NCBI RefSeq assembly: GCF_002117105.1
Contig: NZ_CP019343.1
Location: 4,216,001-4,280,000, forward strand
Reading direction: 5' to 3'
Origin: Oceanicoccus sagamiensis
GTDB taxonomy: Bacteria; Pseudomonadota; Gammaproteobacteria; Pseudomonadales; Dasaniaceae
DNA: 64,000 bases
Below, one piece after another: positions 49,063 through 58,349 of the stretch (position 1 is the first letter of the stretch; every line of letters starts with the position of its first letter). Both the position numbers and the translations under genes were made by a program. Below the pieces are notes generated by a model. The model did not search any database. It worked only from the letters and a program-made list of their open reading frames with translations, and was not told where the DNA came from.

Positions 49063-49875
49063 TTATTTTCCCAGTAATATATTCATAAAGCCCTGATCTT
49101 GCGGATTGGTTTCTACCATATCCACCCACTCCCTAAGCTGCTGCTCAGTGCAATCTACTAAGTCATGGCCAATATGATCAATAATTTTTATCGGCAAATC
49201 CAGAGTGCTTAGCATATCAACTAACTGGTGGGCGCTTGAACCCGACTGCCGCAAACCATAGGGCCAGAACTCAATAATCATAGACAGTTTAACGCCACTA
49301 TTTTTTAACAAAGGTAATAAACCGGCAATCACTTCTGACTCTGCTCCCTGAGTATCAATTTTTAATAGATCAATGTGTTGAATCTTTGCCTGTAAATAAT
49401 TGGCGCCGTTAATTAGCCGAATAGACCGTGAGGCTCGCCCCTCCCCCGCGTCATAAATTTGGTGGTCACCAAAATTACTGCAACTTAAAAATAATCTGCC
49501 GTCACTATCCTTAGCTGACAAACCGGCATTGACGGCATCAACATCAGTAAACTGGTTATGCTGGAGATTTTTTTGTAGTAGTTGGTAATTGTCCGGATCA
49601 GGCTCAAAGGCGGCAATAAATCCTGTTCCTGCTAATTGGTCGGCAGCGATGACACTGTAATAACCAATATTGGCACCGACATCAATGACATTAATACCCG
49701 GCTTTAAACGCTCTATAAATAATTGGGTTTCATAGCTTTCCCAAATACCCTGCTCGGCAATCCCTTTGGAAACATGCTGGTCACGTTGATCGTGTACCCA
49801 GAGGCTAACCGTTTGATGAAGGCTGGGGATATTTAAAGGATAAGGAGAGGTCGTACTTTGACTCTGTAAAGTCAC
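49063..49875 (-). CDS. FkbM family SAM-dependent methyltransferase
   Basis: A 270-residue methyltransferase. The SAM-binding motif is INVIDVGANIGYYSVIAADQL (listed in part: IDVGANIGYYS), followed by AFEPDPDNYQLLQKN and the family-specific DLLKIDTQGAESEVIAGLLPLL (listed in part: KIDTQGAE). It should methylate a sugar or small metabolite, possibly of a surface polysaccharide; substrate unknown. No glycosyltransferases are adjacent. A PilZ-domain gene lies upstream. Confidence 0.85.
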   Translation of the reverse strand: MTLQSQSTTSPYPLNIPSLHQTVSLWVHDQRDQHVSKGIAEQGIWESYETQLFIERLKPGINVIDVGANIGYYSVIAADQLAGTGFIAAFEPDPDNYQLLQKNLQHNQFTDVDAVNAGLSAKDSDGRLFLSCSNFGDHQIYDAGEGRASRSIRLINGANYLQAKIQHIDLLKIDTQGAESEVIAGLLPLLKNSGVKLSMIIEFWPYGLRQSGSSAHQLVDMLSTLDLPIKIIDHIGHDLVDCTEQQLREWVDMVETNPQDQGFMNILLGK

Positions 49876-49910
49876 TATTGGCTGTACCTTATGTATGATG
49901 AATAGTCGGC

Positions 49911-50324
49911 TTATGATGAATAGTCAGCGGCGTATTTGGCAATCCATTCAGCGGCGGCCTGATCCCCATCCAGCAGACGCCCTTCTCGCTCGTAAACTAA
50001 ATTTTTATACTGCTCTATTTGGCAGACCTGTTGCACCATGCGCGATTTAAACGCTTCTTCATTATTGGTAAAACGCACACCGACTTCGTAGCTTTCGCCC
50101 TTTTCACGGCACCAGACGACTTCGCCTGAACCCTGGTATACCGGTGATACCGAATCAATCTGGATATCAACGATGGAGCCGACAGCCACTTTACAATCGA
50201 CCTCACAGGAAAGACCGCCCTGACTAACCGTGGTCATACTACAGGCCGGGTTAGCCGTTTGCGGAAGCACGGTGACTTTCACATCGATAGGAATATCTGT
50301 TGGGTGTCGAGCAAATCGTCGCAT
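49911..50324 (-). CDS. PilZ domain c-di-GMP-binding protein
   Basis: A 137-residue protein with the PilZ signature: N-terminal basic RRFARHP (binding arginines), then TVSQGGLSCEVD and YEVGVRFTNNEEAF. The domain fills the first 100 residues; the rest is helical. It likely binds c-di-GMP. It lies about 1.1 kb from the HD-GYP phosphodiesterase, which would set the ligand level, but a link is not shown. Confidence 0.88.
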   Translation of the reverse strand: MRRFARHPTDIPIDVKVTVLPQTANPACSMTTVSQGGLSCEVDCKVAVGSIVDIQIDSVSPVYQGSGEVVWCREKGESYEVGVRFTNNEEAFKSRMVQQVCQIEQYKNLVYEREGRLLDGDQAAAEWIAKYAADYSS

Positions 50325-50444
50325 AACGGCTGCCTACTCCGTTTAACCAAATATCCATTGATAGTGTGCCGATCTCCCTGATCGCCTGATTAACTATGCT
50401 CCAGTATAACGAAATCCACCCCGCTGCAAAGACCAAAATGCGAT

Positions 50445-52307
50445 TTAAAGCAGCTCCGCATAGGGCGATGTGACATCCAACTCAATATCAAACTCGTAGC
50501 CAGGCACTTTGATTTTACTGCTAGAGAAGTCGATATCCTCACCACCCAACACATTGTGATCAAATTTGTAGATCGGTAATGCATCGCCCTTCATAGCAGA
50601 CTCATCGTAGGCCGCAGCCTGCTCCAGAGCAGCTTCATTACGGGTTTTATAGGCGGTCATGGCCTCTTCACCGTATTTATTACTCAGCATGGTTTCAACA
50701 ATATGGGGGGCTATCACCGTCGCTGATGCATTATTTCCACCAAAGCCTTTAGCGTTAAGAATAGCACTATCAATATTGCGAGGGCCGACATCAATATGGG
50801 CACTACCCAGTTGCAGATTGCTTTGGTAAACATCTTCAGCCACATGATCAATGGTGCCAATACCCGGAATTATGCCATCGTTCCAAACACCTAGCGTGGC
50901 CATAATCTGGTCACCCGGCGATGAACCCAAGGAATGACCTACATAGGCTTTAATGGCCGCTACCGGCCAGTTTTCAATACCAAACACCTTGGCGGTTTCA
51001 TTGAGAATATGCGACTCGGACACTCGGTTTTGTGGGGTACTGGTGCCATGGGCCTGAACAAAGGAGCGCTGCCTAACAGACTCATCACCCAGCAAAGCAC
51101 GAGCCGAAGCTACAGCTTTGGCCATGGTGATATAGTTGCCTACGCCAGGGGAAGAAATCGACTTTTTATGGCCATCGGCATTAACAAACACATCCGTTAC
51201 TGCGCCATGAATAGTGGCACCCAACTCCATTGCCAACTCATCATCCATCAGCACAATATATTGCGATGACTCGGCAATGGTAAAGCCACAGTTGCTACTA
51301 AAAGGTCTGGCAGCGCGGCGATGATCCGGGCTGTTTAAACCCAGTTTTGCATCTAACTCTAACAGTGCCTGGTCCGTTGCCAATGCCCCCATCGCGGCAT
51401 AGCCTTCCATTACATCAGATTCAACCGGTGCTTCACTGCTGCCAATAACCACTACCCGTGCAACACCATTTTTGATATCGCTAACAGCGGCGCGCAGGTT
51501 ATAAAGAAAAGAGGCACAAGCACCCACATAGGTGCCGGTATTACCCATACTGCCGAGCACATAGGCATTAATAAAGTCCGCTGACATTTCCGCCAAACCA
51601 AAGGGGCAATGTTTGGAGGTGGTGCGTTTATCGTTATAGCGGGCGCCTAACATACCACCATGGCCGTGCTGGTCCAGCTGCCCCATGGCAGAACCGGCAT
51701 ACACACTGATTTGATCTGGAGAAACATGCTGGCAAACTACATCCCAATCGATACCCATGGATTGCACGGCATCGGACGCGCCATACACAGCCATTTGCAA
51801 ACCACGGGGATGGCTGCGGGCCGGGTATAAACTGCCGGGATCAAAACCACTGGGCAATTGGCCAGCAGCCTGCACTGTAATACCGCGCTTAGTGGGGAAC
51901 ATAAACTCGGTTTCGCCCTGGATATCCACCTTGACCATTTTGTCTTCGATAGCAGTCACCTGCCAATTGTCGGGGATATGCTGGGGTAAATTACGGGCTT
52001 TGGTAATAAAACTGGCGGAATCATCACCGGAGACACTGACGGGCATACGTTTATTAATACGGATACCATCCACCTGAAAGCGTTCATCTTCAATCTTGCG
52101 GATCAGGGTATGGTCACGGATAAACTGTTTTTGCTGCTCAGTACCCTCAAATTCCAGCTTCATTAAACTCGCCAGGCTGCGGTAGGTCTGATCAGCCTTA
52201 TCCTGAGACAAAGCATCCAATATCAAGCGGCGGTAACCGTGGTTAAAAGAACTTCTACCGGCGGTGTTTATCCCGCCATAACCGGTAATTACTGGAATTC
52301 GAGCCAT
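50445..52307 (-). CDS. fabY: Beta-ketoacyl-ACP synthase FabY-like
   Basis: A 620-residue condensing enzyme of the type found in Pseudomonas FabY, which starts fatty acid synthesis by condensing acetyl-CoA with malonyl-ACP. It begins MARIPVITGYGGINTAGRSS, as FabY does, with about 200 N-terminal residues beyond the FabB fold. The triad is present: Cys in GACASFLYN, His in VQAHGTSTPQN and His in YVGHSLGSSPGDQ. The tail reads YEFDIELDVTSPYAELL. The gene faces away from a GlxA-type regulator at 52437, separated by 129 bp. Confidence 0.9.
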   Translation of the reverse strand: MARIPVITGYGGINTAGRSSFNHGYRRLILDALSQDKADQTYRSLASLMKLEFEGTEQQKQFIRDHTLIRKIEDERFQVDGIRINKRMPVSVSGDDSASFITKARNLPQHIPDNWQVTAIEDKMVKVDIQGETEFMFPTKRGITVQAAGQLPSGFDPGSLYPARSHPRGLQMAVYGASDAVQSMGIDWDVVCQHVSPDQISVYAGSAMGQLDQHGHGGMLGARYNDKRTTSKHCPFGLAEMSADFINAYVLGSMGNTGTYVGACASFLYNLRAAVSDIKNGVARVVVIGSSEAPVESDVMEGYAAMGALATDQALLELDAKLGLNSPDHRRAARPFSSNCGFTIAESSQYIVLMDDELAMELGATIHGAVTDVFVNADGHKKSISSPGVGNYITMAKAVASARALLGDESVRQRSFVQAHGTSTPQNRVSESHILNETAKVFGIENWPVAAIKAYVGHSLGSSPGDQIMATLGVWNDGIIPGIGTIDHVAEDVYQSNLQLGSAHIDVGPRNIDSAILNAKGFGGNNASATVIAPHIVETMLSNKYGEEAMTAYKTRNEAALEQAAAYDESAMKGDALPIYKFDHNVLGGEDIDFSSSKIKVPGYEFDIELDVTSPYAELL

Positions 52308-52436
52308 TTTATATCCTGTCTGGGTAATACGTCGTCGTTATAAGTAATGTAGCAATTGCAGAACATTTTACTTGGAAAACGGCTATTAAAATAAAACTAA
52401 AAGGACATATAATAGAGCTTTTACGCCAATCACCGA

Positions 52437-53438
52437 TTGAGGCATCTATCTGTGCAACATATCACCATTCTGGCCCCGCCCACCTGCCTGGCTACCAGTA
52501 TTAGCCTGCCACTGGAAATCCTTAATGCGGCCAATGAGCAGGTACGTACCCGCAACCGTAAACAACCCCGCCTACAGATAGAGATCGTTAGCCAGCAACT
52601 GGGGCCGGTAGTCACCGCCGGTGGCTTAAGTATTGTGGCCACGGCAACACCGGATATGATCGAACAGACAGATCTGGTGATTATCCCCTCGCTATGGCGT
52701 AATCCGGTCAATAATTTGAAAAAACACCGCTGGATTATTCCCTGGTTACAGCGCCAGGCGAAACAGCAAAGTTTAATTTGCGCGGTGGGTACCAGCAGTT
52801 ATTTTCTGGCTGAGGCTGGCTTGTTAGATAATCAACCCGCCACGACCCACTGGTATTACTGTGACCAATTTGCGCAGCGCTACCCACAGGTAGAGCTTAA
52901 GCGTCAATACTTAATTACCCAGGCCGACAGGATCTATTGTGTGGGTAGCGTTAACTCGATTGCCGATTTAATGGTGCACTTTATCCAGCAGCGTTATGGC
53001 CAGGCAATTGCTCGACAAGTTGAAGGCCAATTCTCGCCGGAAATTCGTCGCCCCTTTGCCGACCACGCCTATGCGGAAGAAGCCAGCAGCCCTCATCAGG
53101 ATGAAACCATTATTGAGGCGCAGGAGTGGCTGCAACGGAATTATCGCGACAATATTCACCTGTCAGAATTAGCGGCTACATTAGACCTTAGCCCGCGCAC
53201 ATTTAATCGGCGTTTTAAACAGGCAGTTGGAACTACAGCTAGTGACTATTTGCAAAACCAACGTCTGGATAATGCCCGGGAGCTACTACGTACCAGTAAT
53301 TTGAGCATTCAGGAGGTCGCCTCCGCGTCGGGCTATCAGGACAGCAGTTATTTTTGCGGACGTTTTAAAAAAGCGATGGGGCAAACTCCACTGGCTTACC
53401 GCAAGTCAGTACGGGGAAAATTATTTAAAGTGATTTAA
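52437..53438 (+). CDS. GlxA-like regulator: DJ-1/PfpI domain + AraC helix-turn-helix
   Basis: A 333-residue protein with a DJ-1/PfpI-type N-terminal domain (about 1-190; ICAVGTSSYFLAEAGLLDN with a Cys-like nucleophile elbow AVGTSS lacking the typical Cys) and a C-terminal AraC domain (LSELAATLDLSPRTFNRRFK and SIQEVASASGYQDSSYFCGRFKKAMGQTP). The start is a TTG at 52437 (GTG at 52452 is an alternative). It is divergent from fabY, which may be its target; this is inferred from arrangement only. Confidence 0.85.
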   Translation: MRHLSVQHITILAPPTCLATSISLPLEILNAANEQVRTRNRKQPRLQIEIVSQQLGPVVTAGGLSIVATATPDMIEQTDLVIIPSLWRNPVNNLKKHRWIIPWLQRQAKQQSLICAVGTSSYFLAEAGLLDNQPATTHWYYCDQFAQRYPQVELKRQYLITQADRIYCVGSVNSIADLMVHFIQQRYGQAIARQVEGQFSPEIRRPFADHAYAEEASSPHQDETIIEAQEWLQRNYRDNIHLSELAATLDLSPRTFNRRFKQAVGTTASDYLQNQRLDNARELLRTSNLSIQEVASASGYQDSSYFCGRFKKAMGQTPLAYRKSVRGKLFKVI

Positions 53439-53467
53439 CAAGAGATGTAATACAATCCCCCGAAGCA

Positions 53468-53529
53468 GTAGGGTGGATTAAAATCCACCTTCACAAAACA
53501 CTAATACGGTGGATTACAATCCACCCTAC
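53468..53529. repeat. REP/BIME-like paired palindrome, copy 6
   Basis: Arm 1 (53468-53489) gtagggtggattaaaatccacc and arm 2 (53508-53529) ggtggattacaatccaccctac flank an 18-bp loop. It fills most of the 107-bp gap between the glxA-like gene and the BamA-like barrel gene, both on the plus strand, and might act as a transcript-end structure. Confidence 0.92.
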
Positions 53530-53545
53530 CTGTTAGCGATTATCT

Positions 53546-54847
53546 ATGAGCCTTAAGCTACTTGCTGTTATACCTGTATTGCTGGCATCGACACTTGCCA
53601 GTGCCTATAACCTCAATATCGATATCAACGAACTCAAAGATGACGATGACGACTCAGTAGTCCTGGCCATTCCCTACGCCTTTTACAATGAAAATACCGA
53701 AGTCGCTGCCGCCGTAGCAGTAACCACTTCGGGCGTATACCAACCGCAAACAGCCATGGTGTTCAACGCATTCTATAGCAGCAACGATAGCTCCAGTGTA
53801 TTTTTTGCCTTTGTCGATTATCAGGTACCTTTTCTGGAACGTTTATTTATCGACGGCCAGGTGATGTATGCCAACTGGGGAGAAACGGAAAGTTACCAAG
53901 ATGGCAACCCAGATTTTAATAATGAAAGAGCGGGCAGCAATGACTCCGATAAGAATAATTTTATTCTTGCCGATGGCACCGACCTTCATATGCGTATGTA
54001 TTTAAAATATTTATTACCCATTGGTGATGGCGCCGGCAAACCTATCCATACCTTTGCCACGCAAGGCGGCTTATTGATAGAAGGCTATGAAGCTGGAGGT
54101 AGAGCATGGAACCCGTTGACCTCAGGCAGAACCACAGTGGAATTGGAACCCTTTTATCGCGATCAAAACTTTAACGATGAATTTGATAACGACTATGACA
54201 ATATTACCTCCGGTCTTAAGCTGGCATTAAAATATGATAATACCGATTGGTATATCAACCCTAGTTACGGTAGCAAGCAAACTCTATCCTTTGCCAGAGA
54301 CTGGGGAGCGCAGGACGCGTCGCCAACCTTTTCAGCCGTGCAGTTTTCTTACAGCAAATATATTCCCTTAGCCTTAGGCGATAATATTCGCCAACGAACC
54401 CTGGCACTAAATTTTTGGACATCGGATGTACCCACATGGAATTCATCACATACAGATAATGAGGGTAATGAAGTCTTTCACCGCGCCCCTTTATTTGAAG
54501 GCTCGACCCTGGGTGGTATAGACCGTCAGCGTGGCTTTGGTACCAACCGCTTTCATGACCGAGCGGCGATAAACTATTCAGCCGAATACCGTGTTACACC
54601 TGAGTGGAACCCGGCCCCTGATATCCCCTTGATTAATGTGTTACCTATTCCCTGGTGGCAGTGGATTGGTTTTATAGAGGTTGGACGGGTAGCACCTTCA
54701 TATAGCATGAGCGAACTGCACAGGGATATGAAAGTAACAGTAGGCGCAGGTTTTAGGGTTATGCTATCGGATTTGGTGCTACGGGTAGATGCCGCCGGAT
54801 CAGAGGAAGGCGGCGAGGTGCAGATGTTTTTTGGGCATACTTATTAG
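53546..54847 (+). CDS. BamA-like outer-membrane barrel (surface antigen family, no POTRA)
   Basis: A 433-residue exported protein with signal peptide (SLKLLAVIPVLLASTLASA) and a 16-strand-like barrel. The C-terminal half carries GGIDRQRGFGTNRFHDRAAINYSAEYR (listed in part: RGFGTNRFHD), the RGY/F-type loop 6 motif of the BamA/TamA and Omp85 superfamily. No POTRA domains are present, since the barrel begins within about 40 residues. An acidic stretch KDDDDDS follows the signal. The role is unknown. It could be a lipid-linked or lipase-type Omp85 relative. Confidence 0.72.
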   Translation: MSLKLLAVIPVLLASTLASAYNLNIDINELKDDDDDSVVLAIPYAFYNENTEVAAAVAVTTSGVYQPQTAMVFNAFYSSNDSSSVFFAFVDYQVPFLERLFIDGQVMYANWGETESYQDGNPDFNNERAGSNDSDKNNFILADGTDLHMRMYLKYLLPIGDGAGKPIHTFATQGGLLIEGYEAGGRAWNPLTSGRTTVELEPFYRDQNFNDEFDNDYDNITSGLKLALKYDNTDWYINPSYGSKQTLSFARDWGAQDASPTFSAVQFSYSKYIPLALGDNIRQRTLALNFWTSDVPTWNSSHTDNEGNEVFHRAPLFEGSTLGGIDRQRGFGTNRFHDRAAINYSAEYRVTPEWNPAPDIPLINVLPIPWWQWIGFIEVGRVAPSYSMSELHRDMKVTVGAGFRVMLSDLVLRVDAAGSEEGGEVQMFFGHTY

Positions 54848-54861
54848 GGGCTGCTAACCCC

Positions 54862-55137
54862 TCAGTTAAATAAGACTTCAGGGTTGCGGTCAATAATTCG
54901 CAGTAGAGCCAGGGCTGGGCCTTGTGGTGAGCGCTGCCCCTGCTCCCAATTGCGCAAAGTTTTTACTGAAATATTTAATAGCGCCGCAAATGCATCTTGC
55001 GACAAACCAAGGCGCTCTCTTATCTCGGCCGGGGGCACCGGGTCCTGCAGTTTGTGCGTGCGGAGCTTGCTAAGGTCTGTTTTATGCTCGCGAATAGCTT
55101 TTAACTGTTTCTCAAGATCTATCTCTAAATCAGTCAT
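54862..55137 (-). CDS. HigA2-type helix-turn-helix antitoxin
   Basis: A 91-residue antitoxin with an N-terminal coiled segment (LEIDLEKQLKAIREHK) and a Xre-type DNA-binding domain IRERLGLSQDAFAALLNISVKTLRNWEQG (listed in part: GLSQDAFAALL, TLRNWEQG), closely resembling HigA2. It overlaps the upstream toxin stop by 8 bp, the toxin-first order of higBA loci. Its HTH domain is expected to repress the operon. Confidence 0.88.
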   Translation of the reverse strand: MTDLEIDLEKQLKAIREHKTDLSKLRTHKLQDPVPPAEIRERLGLSQDAFAALLNISVKTLRNWEQGQRSPQGPALALLRIIDRNPEVLFN

Positions 55138-55450
55138 ATTTTATCTCCCGTACGATCTGCTTCAAAACCTCCTTATCCCTAGTGGTCAGGTCTTGTTTTT
55201 TTGATTTTGAATAAACGGTTAACATCCAAATTTCCATGGGTTTACGCCGGTAATAGTAAATAACCCTTAAACCTCCCCGTTTGCCGTACCAGGAAGTAAA
55301 CCACCTGACTTTTCGGATACCACCCGTACCCTGTATCAAATCGCCTGCATCAGGGTTTAACAGTAAATACCATTGCAAAGCAGCATATTCATCATCCGAT
55401 AAATAGCTGGCCACAACATCCGTGAAGTGAGGTATCTCAATAACATCCAT
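55130..55450 (-). CDS. HigB2/RelE-family toxin
   Basis: A 106-residue ribosome-dependent mRNA interferase-type protein. The HigB2 pattern is recognisable: YLSDDEYAALQWYLLLNPDAGDLIQGTGGIRKVRW (listed in part: LNPDAGDLIQGTGG), then GKRGGLRVIYYY and MLTVYSKSKKQDLT. The ATG at 55450 (MDVIEIPHFTD) is chosen over an upstream one at 55480, because the promoter lies between them. Overlaps the antitoxin gene by 8 bp. Confidence 0.88.
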   Translation of the reverse strand: MDVIEIPHFTDVVASYLSDDEYAALQWYLLLNPDAGDLIQGTGGIRKVRWFTSWYGKRGGLRVIYYYRRKPMEIWMLTVYSKSKKQDLTTRDKEVLKQIVREIKYD

Positions 55451-55456
55451 GCGGGC

Positions 55457-55485
55457 ACGATATACCCCAACGGGGTACATGTCAA
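55457..55485 (-). promoter_or_regulatory. higBA-type promoter with embedded palindromic operator
   Basis: Read on the minus strand: TTGACA (55485-55480), 17-bp spacer, then TATCGT (55462-55457). Within the spacer taccccgttggggta (55477-55463) is a palindrome with 6-bp arms and a 3-base centre. An autoregulatory site for the HTH antitoxin is inferred. Transcription would start at or just before the toxin ATG, giving a nearly leaderless mRNA. Confidence 0.6.
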
Positions 55486-55519
55486 GGATTGATCTGTGAG
55501 GGGTGGGAAGGACCGAAGG

Positions 55520-56887
55520 CTAGCTGCGTTTCCAGCCATCACGGGTTAGGCTAATACCCTGCTGTTGCAGTTTATCCCTGATCGCATCGGCGGCAGCATA
55601 ATCTTTATCTTTTCTGGCCTGAGCCATTGCTGCTACGTTCTGATCTATTTCCGCATCTGACATTGCACCTTCAGCCGCTTCAACATAAAACCAGACCTCT
55701 GGATCTTGCTGCAACAAACCCATCAAGCCAGCTACTTTGACAAAGACTGATTTAAGTTGGGCTTGCTCATCACCGCTGGCTGCTTTCATCTTTTTACCTA
55801 AAGCGTGTAGCTCACGGATAGCAATCGGGGTATTTAAATCGTCCAGCAATGCCTGGTAAATATCAGTGCTGGTAATATCCACCGAATCATCGACTGCGAT
55901 ATCTTTCACTGACTGAAGATAGCTGTATAAGTTATCCAATGTTTTCCTGGAGGCATCTAAAGCATCAACACTAAAATTCAATTCAGAGCGGTAATGGGCT
56001 GACAAAATCGTAAAGCGTAATACTTCACCCTGATAGTGATCCAGCAGGTCTTTGACCATCTTAAAGTTGCCCAAAGACTTGGACATCTTCTCACCATCAA
56101 TATTGATATAGGCGTTATGCATCCAGTAACGAACAAACTGCTCGCCGCCGTGGGCGCAGGTGCTTTGGGCAATTTCGTTTTCATGGTGAGGGAATTGTAA
56201 ATCGACACCGCCGCCGTGAATATCAATAGTATTGCCTAAGTGTTTTTCAATCATAGCGGAGCATTCAAGGTGCCAACCAGGGCGACCTCTACCCCAAGGG
56301 CTATCCCAACCGGGTTCTTCTTCTGACGAGGGTTTCCATAATACAAAGTCACCGGCATATTTTTTATAGGCGGCCACTTCAACTCTGGCACCGGCTAACA
56401 TATCTTCTAAGGAACGCTTGGCCAGTTTGCCGTAATCGTCCATGGATTTAACATCAAATAGCACATGACCTTCGGCAGCATAGGCATGACCCTTTTCAAT
56501 CAGGGTTTCTACCATGGCAATCATTTCACCAACATGCTCAGTGGCAAAAGGAATAACATCTGGCTCAAGATTATTTAACTCAGCCATATCGTCAAAATAG
56601 GCCTTGGTATAGCGGCTTGAAATATCGCTAATGGCTTCGTTATTGTCTTTGGCTGCCTGCATTATCTTGTCGTCAATATCGGTGATATTACGGGCATAGA
56701 TAACATTACTATAGAGTGTTTTTAACAAACGATACAAAGTATCAAACACCACGACCGGACGCGCATTACCAATATGCACGCGGTTATAAACCGTAGGGCC
56801 ACAGACATACATCTTTACGGTATCTTCTTCGATGGGGGTAAAGACTTCTTTTTCGCCGCTATAGCTGTTGTAAACTTTTAAGGTCAT
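55520..56887 (-). CDS. cysS: Cysteinyl-tRNA synthetase
   Basis: Class I synthetase. The HIGH-type motif is [11 protein letters not shown], the KMSKS motif is [14 protein letters not shown]. Zinc ligands are in [18 protein letters not shown] and PHHENEIAQ. The C-terminal anticodon region (from about 400) ends [17 protein letters not shown]. Length 455. It lies at the end of the methylmalonyl-CoA gene run, 17 bp downstream of the thioesterase gene, and shares its strand. Confidence 0.98.
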   Translation of the reverse strand: MTLKVYNSYSGEKEVFTPIEEDTVKMYVCGPTVYNRVHIGNARPVVVFDTLYRLLKTLYSNVIYARNITDIDDKIMQAAKDNNEAISDISSRYTKAYFDDMAELNNLEPDVIPFATEHVGEMIAMVETLIEKGHAYAAEGHVLFDVKSMDDYGKLAKRSLEDMLAGARVEVAAYKKYAGDFVLWKPSSEEEPGWDSPWGRGRPGWHLECSAMIEKHLGNTIDIHGGGVDLQFPHHENEIAQSTCAHGGEQFVRYWMHNAYINIDGEKMSKSLGNFKMVKDLLDHYQGEVLRFTILSAHYRSELNFSVDALDASRKTLDNLYSYLQSVKDIAVDDSVDITSTDIYQALLDDLNTPIAIRELHALGKKMKAASGDEQAQLKSVFVKVAGLMGLLQQDPEVWFYVEAAEGAMSDAEIDQNVAAMAQARKDKDYAAADAIRDKLQQQGISLTRDGWKRS

Positions 56888-56903
56888 GGTGTTGTTCTAC
56901 TAA

Positions 56904-57380
56904 TTAATCAATCAAACCAATAATTGCATACTGGCCATTAAAACGCACTGCTTCTTTGCCCCGGCACCAGATACTGGAACTGACTTTGGCGCGGGCTTTA
57001 CCGCGATTATTAAAGGACTCAAAGAAACTATCCCAGTCAGCATCTTCCGGCTCATAGCAGGTGGCGATAATCACTTCATCGTCCACCGGCGCCAGATAAT
57101 CAATCTCGGCATGACTTACGACCATATTGGGGTTGATGCCCCGCTGGCGACCTTGCAGATAAACCATACCCCAGCAGTTCATTACCGATACACAATAAAG
57201 GCTGCCACCAAAGGCAGTCATCTTGTCATTGATAGAGGGCTCCAAATCAATCGCCAGTGAAAACTTATCACCAGTGTACTCATGCACTCGCATATTCAGG
57301 TATTTGGTAATGGGCAGTGTTTCGGCAAAAAACTCACCAAGCAAAGGGCTTACCTGTTCGGGAGGTAATAAATCAGCCAT
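56904..57380 (-). CDS. Thioesterase of the YiiD C-terminal type
   Basis: A 158-residue hotdog-fold protein matching the YiiD_C putative thioesterase family: YLNMRVHEYTGDKFSLAIDLEPSINDKMTAFGGSLYCVSVMN (listed in part: NDKMTAFGGSLY), then VSHAEIDYLAPVDDEV. It is placed between meaB and cysS with short gaps (12 and 16 bp), and may clear acyl-CoA by-products of this pathway; the substrate is inferred. Confidence 0.78.
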   Translation of the reverse strand: MADLLPPEQVSPLLGEFFAETLPITKYLNMRVHEYTGDKFSLAIDLEPSINDKMTAFGGSLYCVSVMNCWGMVYLQGRQRGINPNMVVSHAEIDYLAPVDDEVIIATCYEPEDADWDSFFESFNNRGKARAKVSSSIWCRGKEAVRFNGQYAIIGLID

Positions 57381-57392
57381 GGATGAAAAACC

Positions 57393-58349
57393 TTATAGTA
57401 AATCGATTAATGTTTTAGCGGCGATAAACGGTGTGGTTTCGCCGTTAACCACTTTTTTATGCAGATCGGGAAGCTGCTGCTTCACATCGGGGTTTTGCTT
57501 GAGTTTTAACTCCAGCATTTCAAATAATAACTTATCCATCCACTCCTGATTCTGGCGGGAGCGTTTTTCATAAAAGGCGTTATTTTTAACAGCATCAATA
57601 TGGTAGTTGGAGATCATGCCCCAAACAGTATCGATATTGTTTTTTTCCTGAGCCGAGCAGGTTAATACCTGCGGTGACCAGAAAGAAGACTGTCTTAATA
57701 GATGCAGCGCATTTTCATAATGGCGCTTGGTTTGTGCGGCGAGGTTCAGGGATTCACCATCGGCTTTATTGACCACTAGCGCATCGGCCAATTCCATAAT
57801 GCCTTTTTTGATACCCTGCAATTCATCACCGGCATTGGGCAGCATTAACACCATAAAGAAATCGACCATACCGGCCACTTCGTATTCGCTTTGCCCTACG
57901 CCAACCGTTTCTACAATAATCACATCGTAGCCTGCCGCTTCACATAGCAACATGGTTTCACGGGTTTTCTGGGCTACACCGCCCAGGGCGCCTTCCGAGG
58001 GAGAGGGTCGAATATAAGCTTCGTTGCGACGGGATAGTTCTTCCATCCGGGTTTTATCACCCAGAATAGAACCACCGGCCAAGGGTGAACTAGGGTCAAC
58101 CGCCAATACGGCAACCTTTTTACCCTGCTCTATGAGGTAAAGCCCGAAAGTTTCAATAAAAGTAGATTTACCAACACCAGGAATACCGGTAATACCAATC
58201 CGAATACTGTTGCCGGTTTTGGGTAAAACCTGTTCGAGGATTTGCTGAGCTTGCGCGCGGTGGTTATCCAGCTTACTCTCGACCAAAGTAATCGCCTTGG
58301 CGAGCGCCCGGCGATTACCCTGTTGTAGTTGGTCGAGATCGATCGTCAT
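57393..58349 (-). CDS. meaB: Methylmalonyl-CoA mutase-associated GTPase MeaB
   Basis: P-loop GTPase that protects and reloads the B12 mutase. Walker A is GITGIPGVGKSTFIE, with the family features AVLAVDPSSPLAGGSILGDKTRM (listed in part: DPSSPLAGGSILG) and IIVETVGVGQSE as the switch region. The NKAD motif is in ALVVNKADGES. Length 318. It abuts the mutase gene (stop of mutase at 58350), which shows translational coupling and a matching role. Confidence 0.95.
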   Translation of the reverse strand: MTIDLDQLQQGNRRALAKAITLVESKLDNHRAQAQQILEQVLPKTGNSIRIGITGIPGVGKSTFIETFGLYLIEQGKKVAVLAVDPSSPLAGGSILGDKTRMEELSRRNEAYIRPSPSEGALGGVAQKTRETMLLCEAAGYDVIIVETVGVGQSEYEVAGMVDFFMVLMLPNAGDELQGIKKGIMELADALVVNKADGESLNLAAQTKRHYENALHLLRQSSFWSPQVLTCSAQEKNNIDTVWGMISNYHIDAVKNNAFYEKRSRQNQEWMDKLLFEMLELKLKQNPDVKQQLPDLHKKVVNGETTPFIAAKTLIDLL

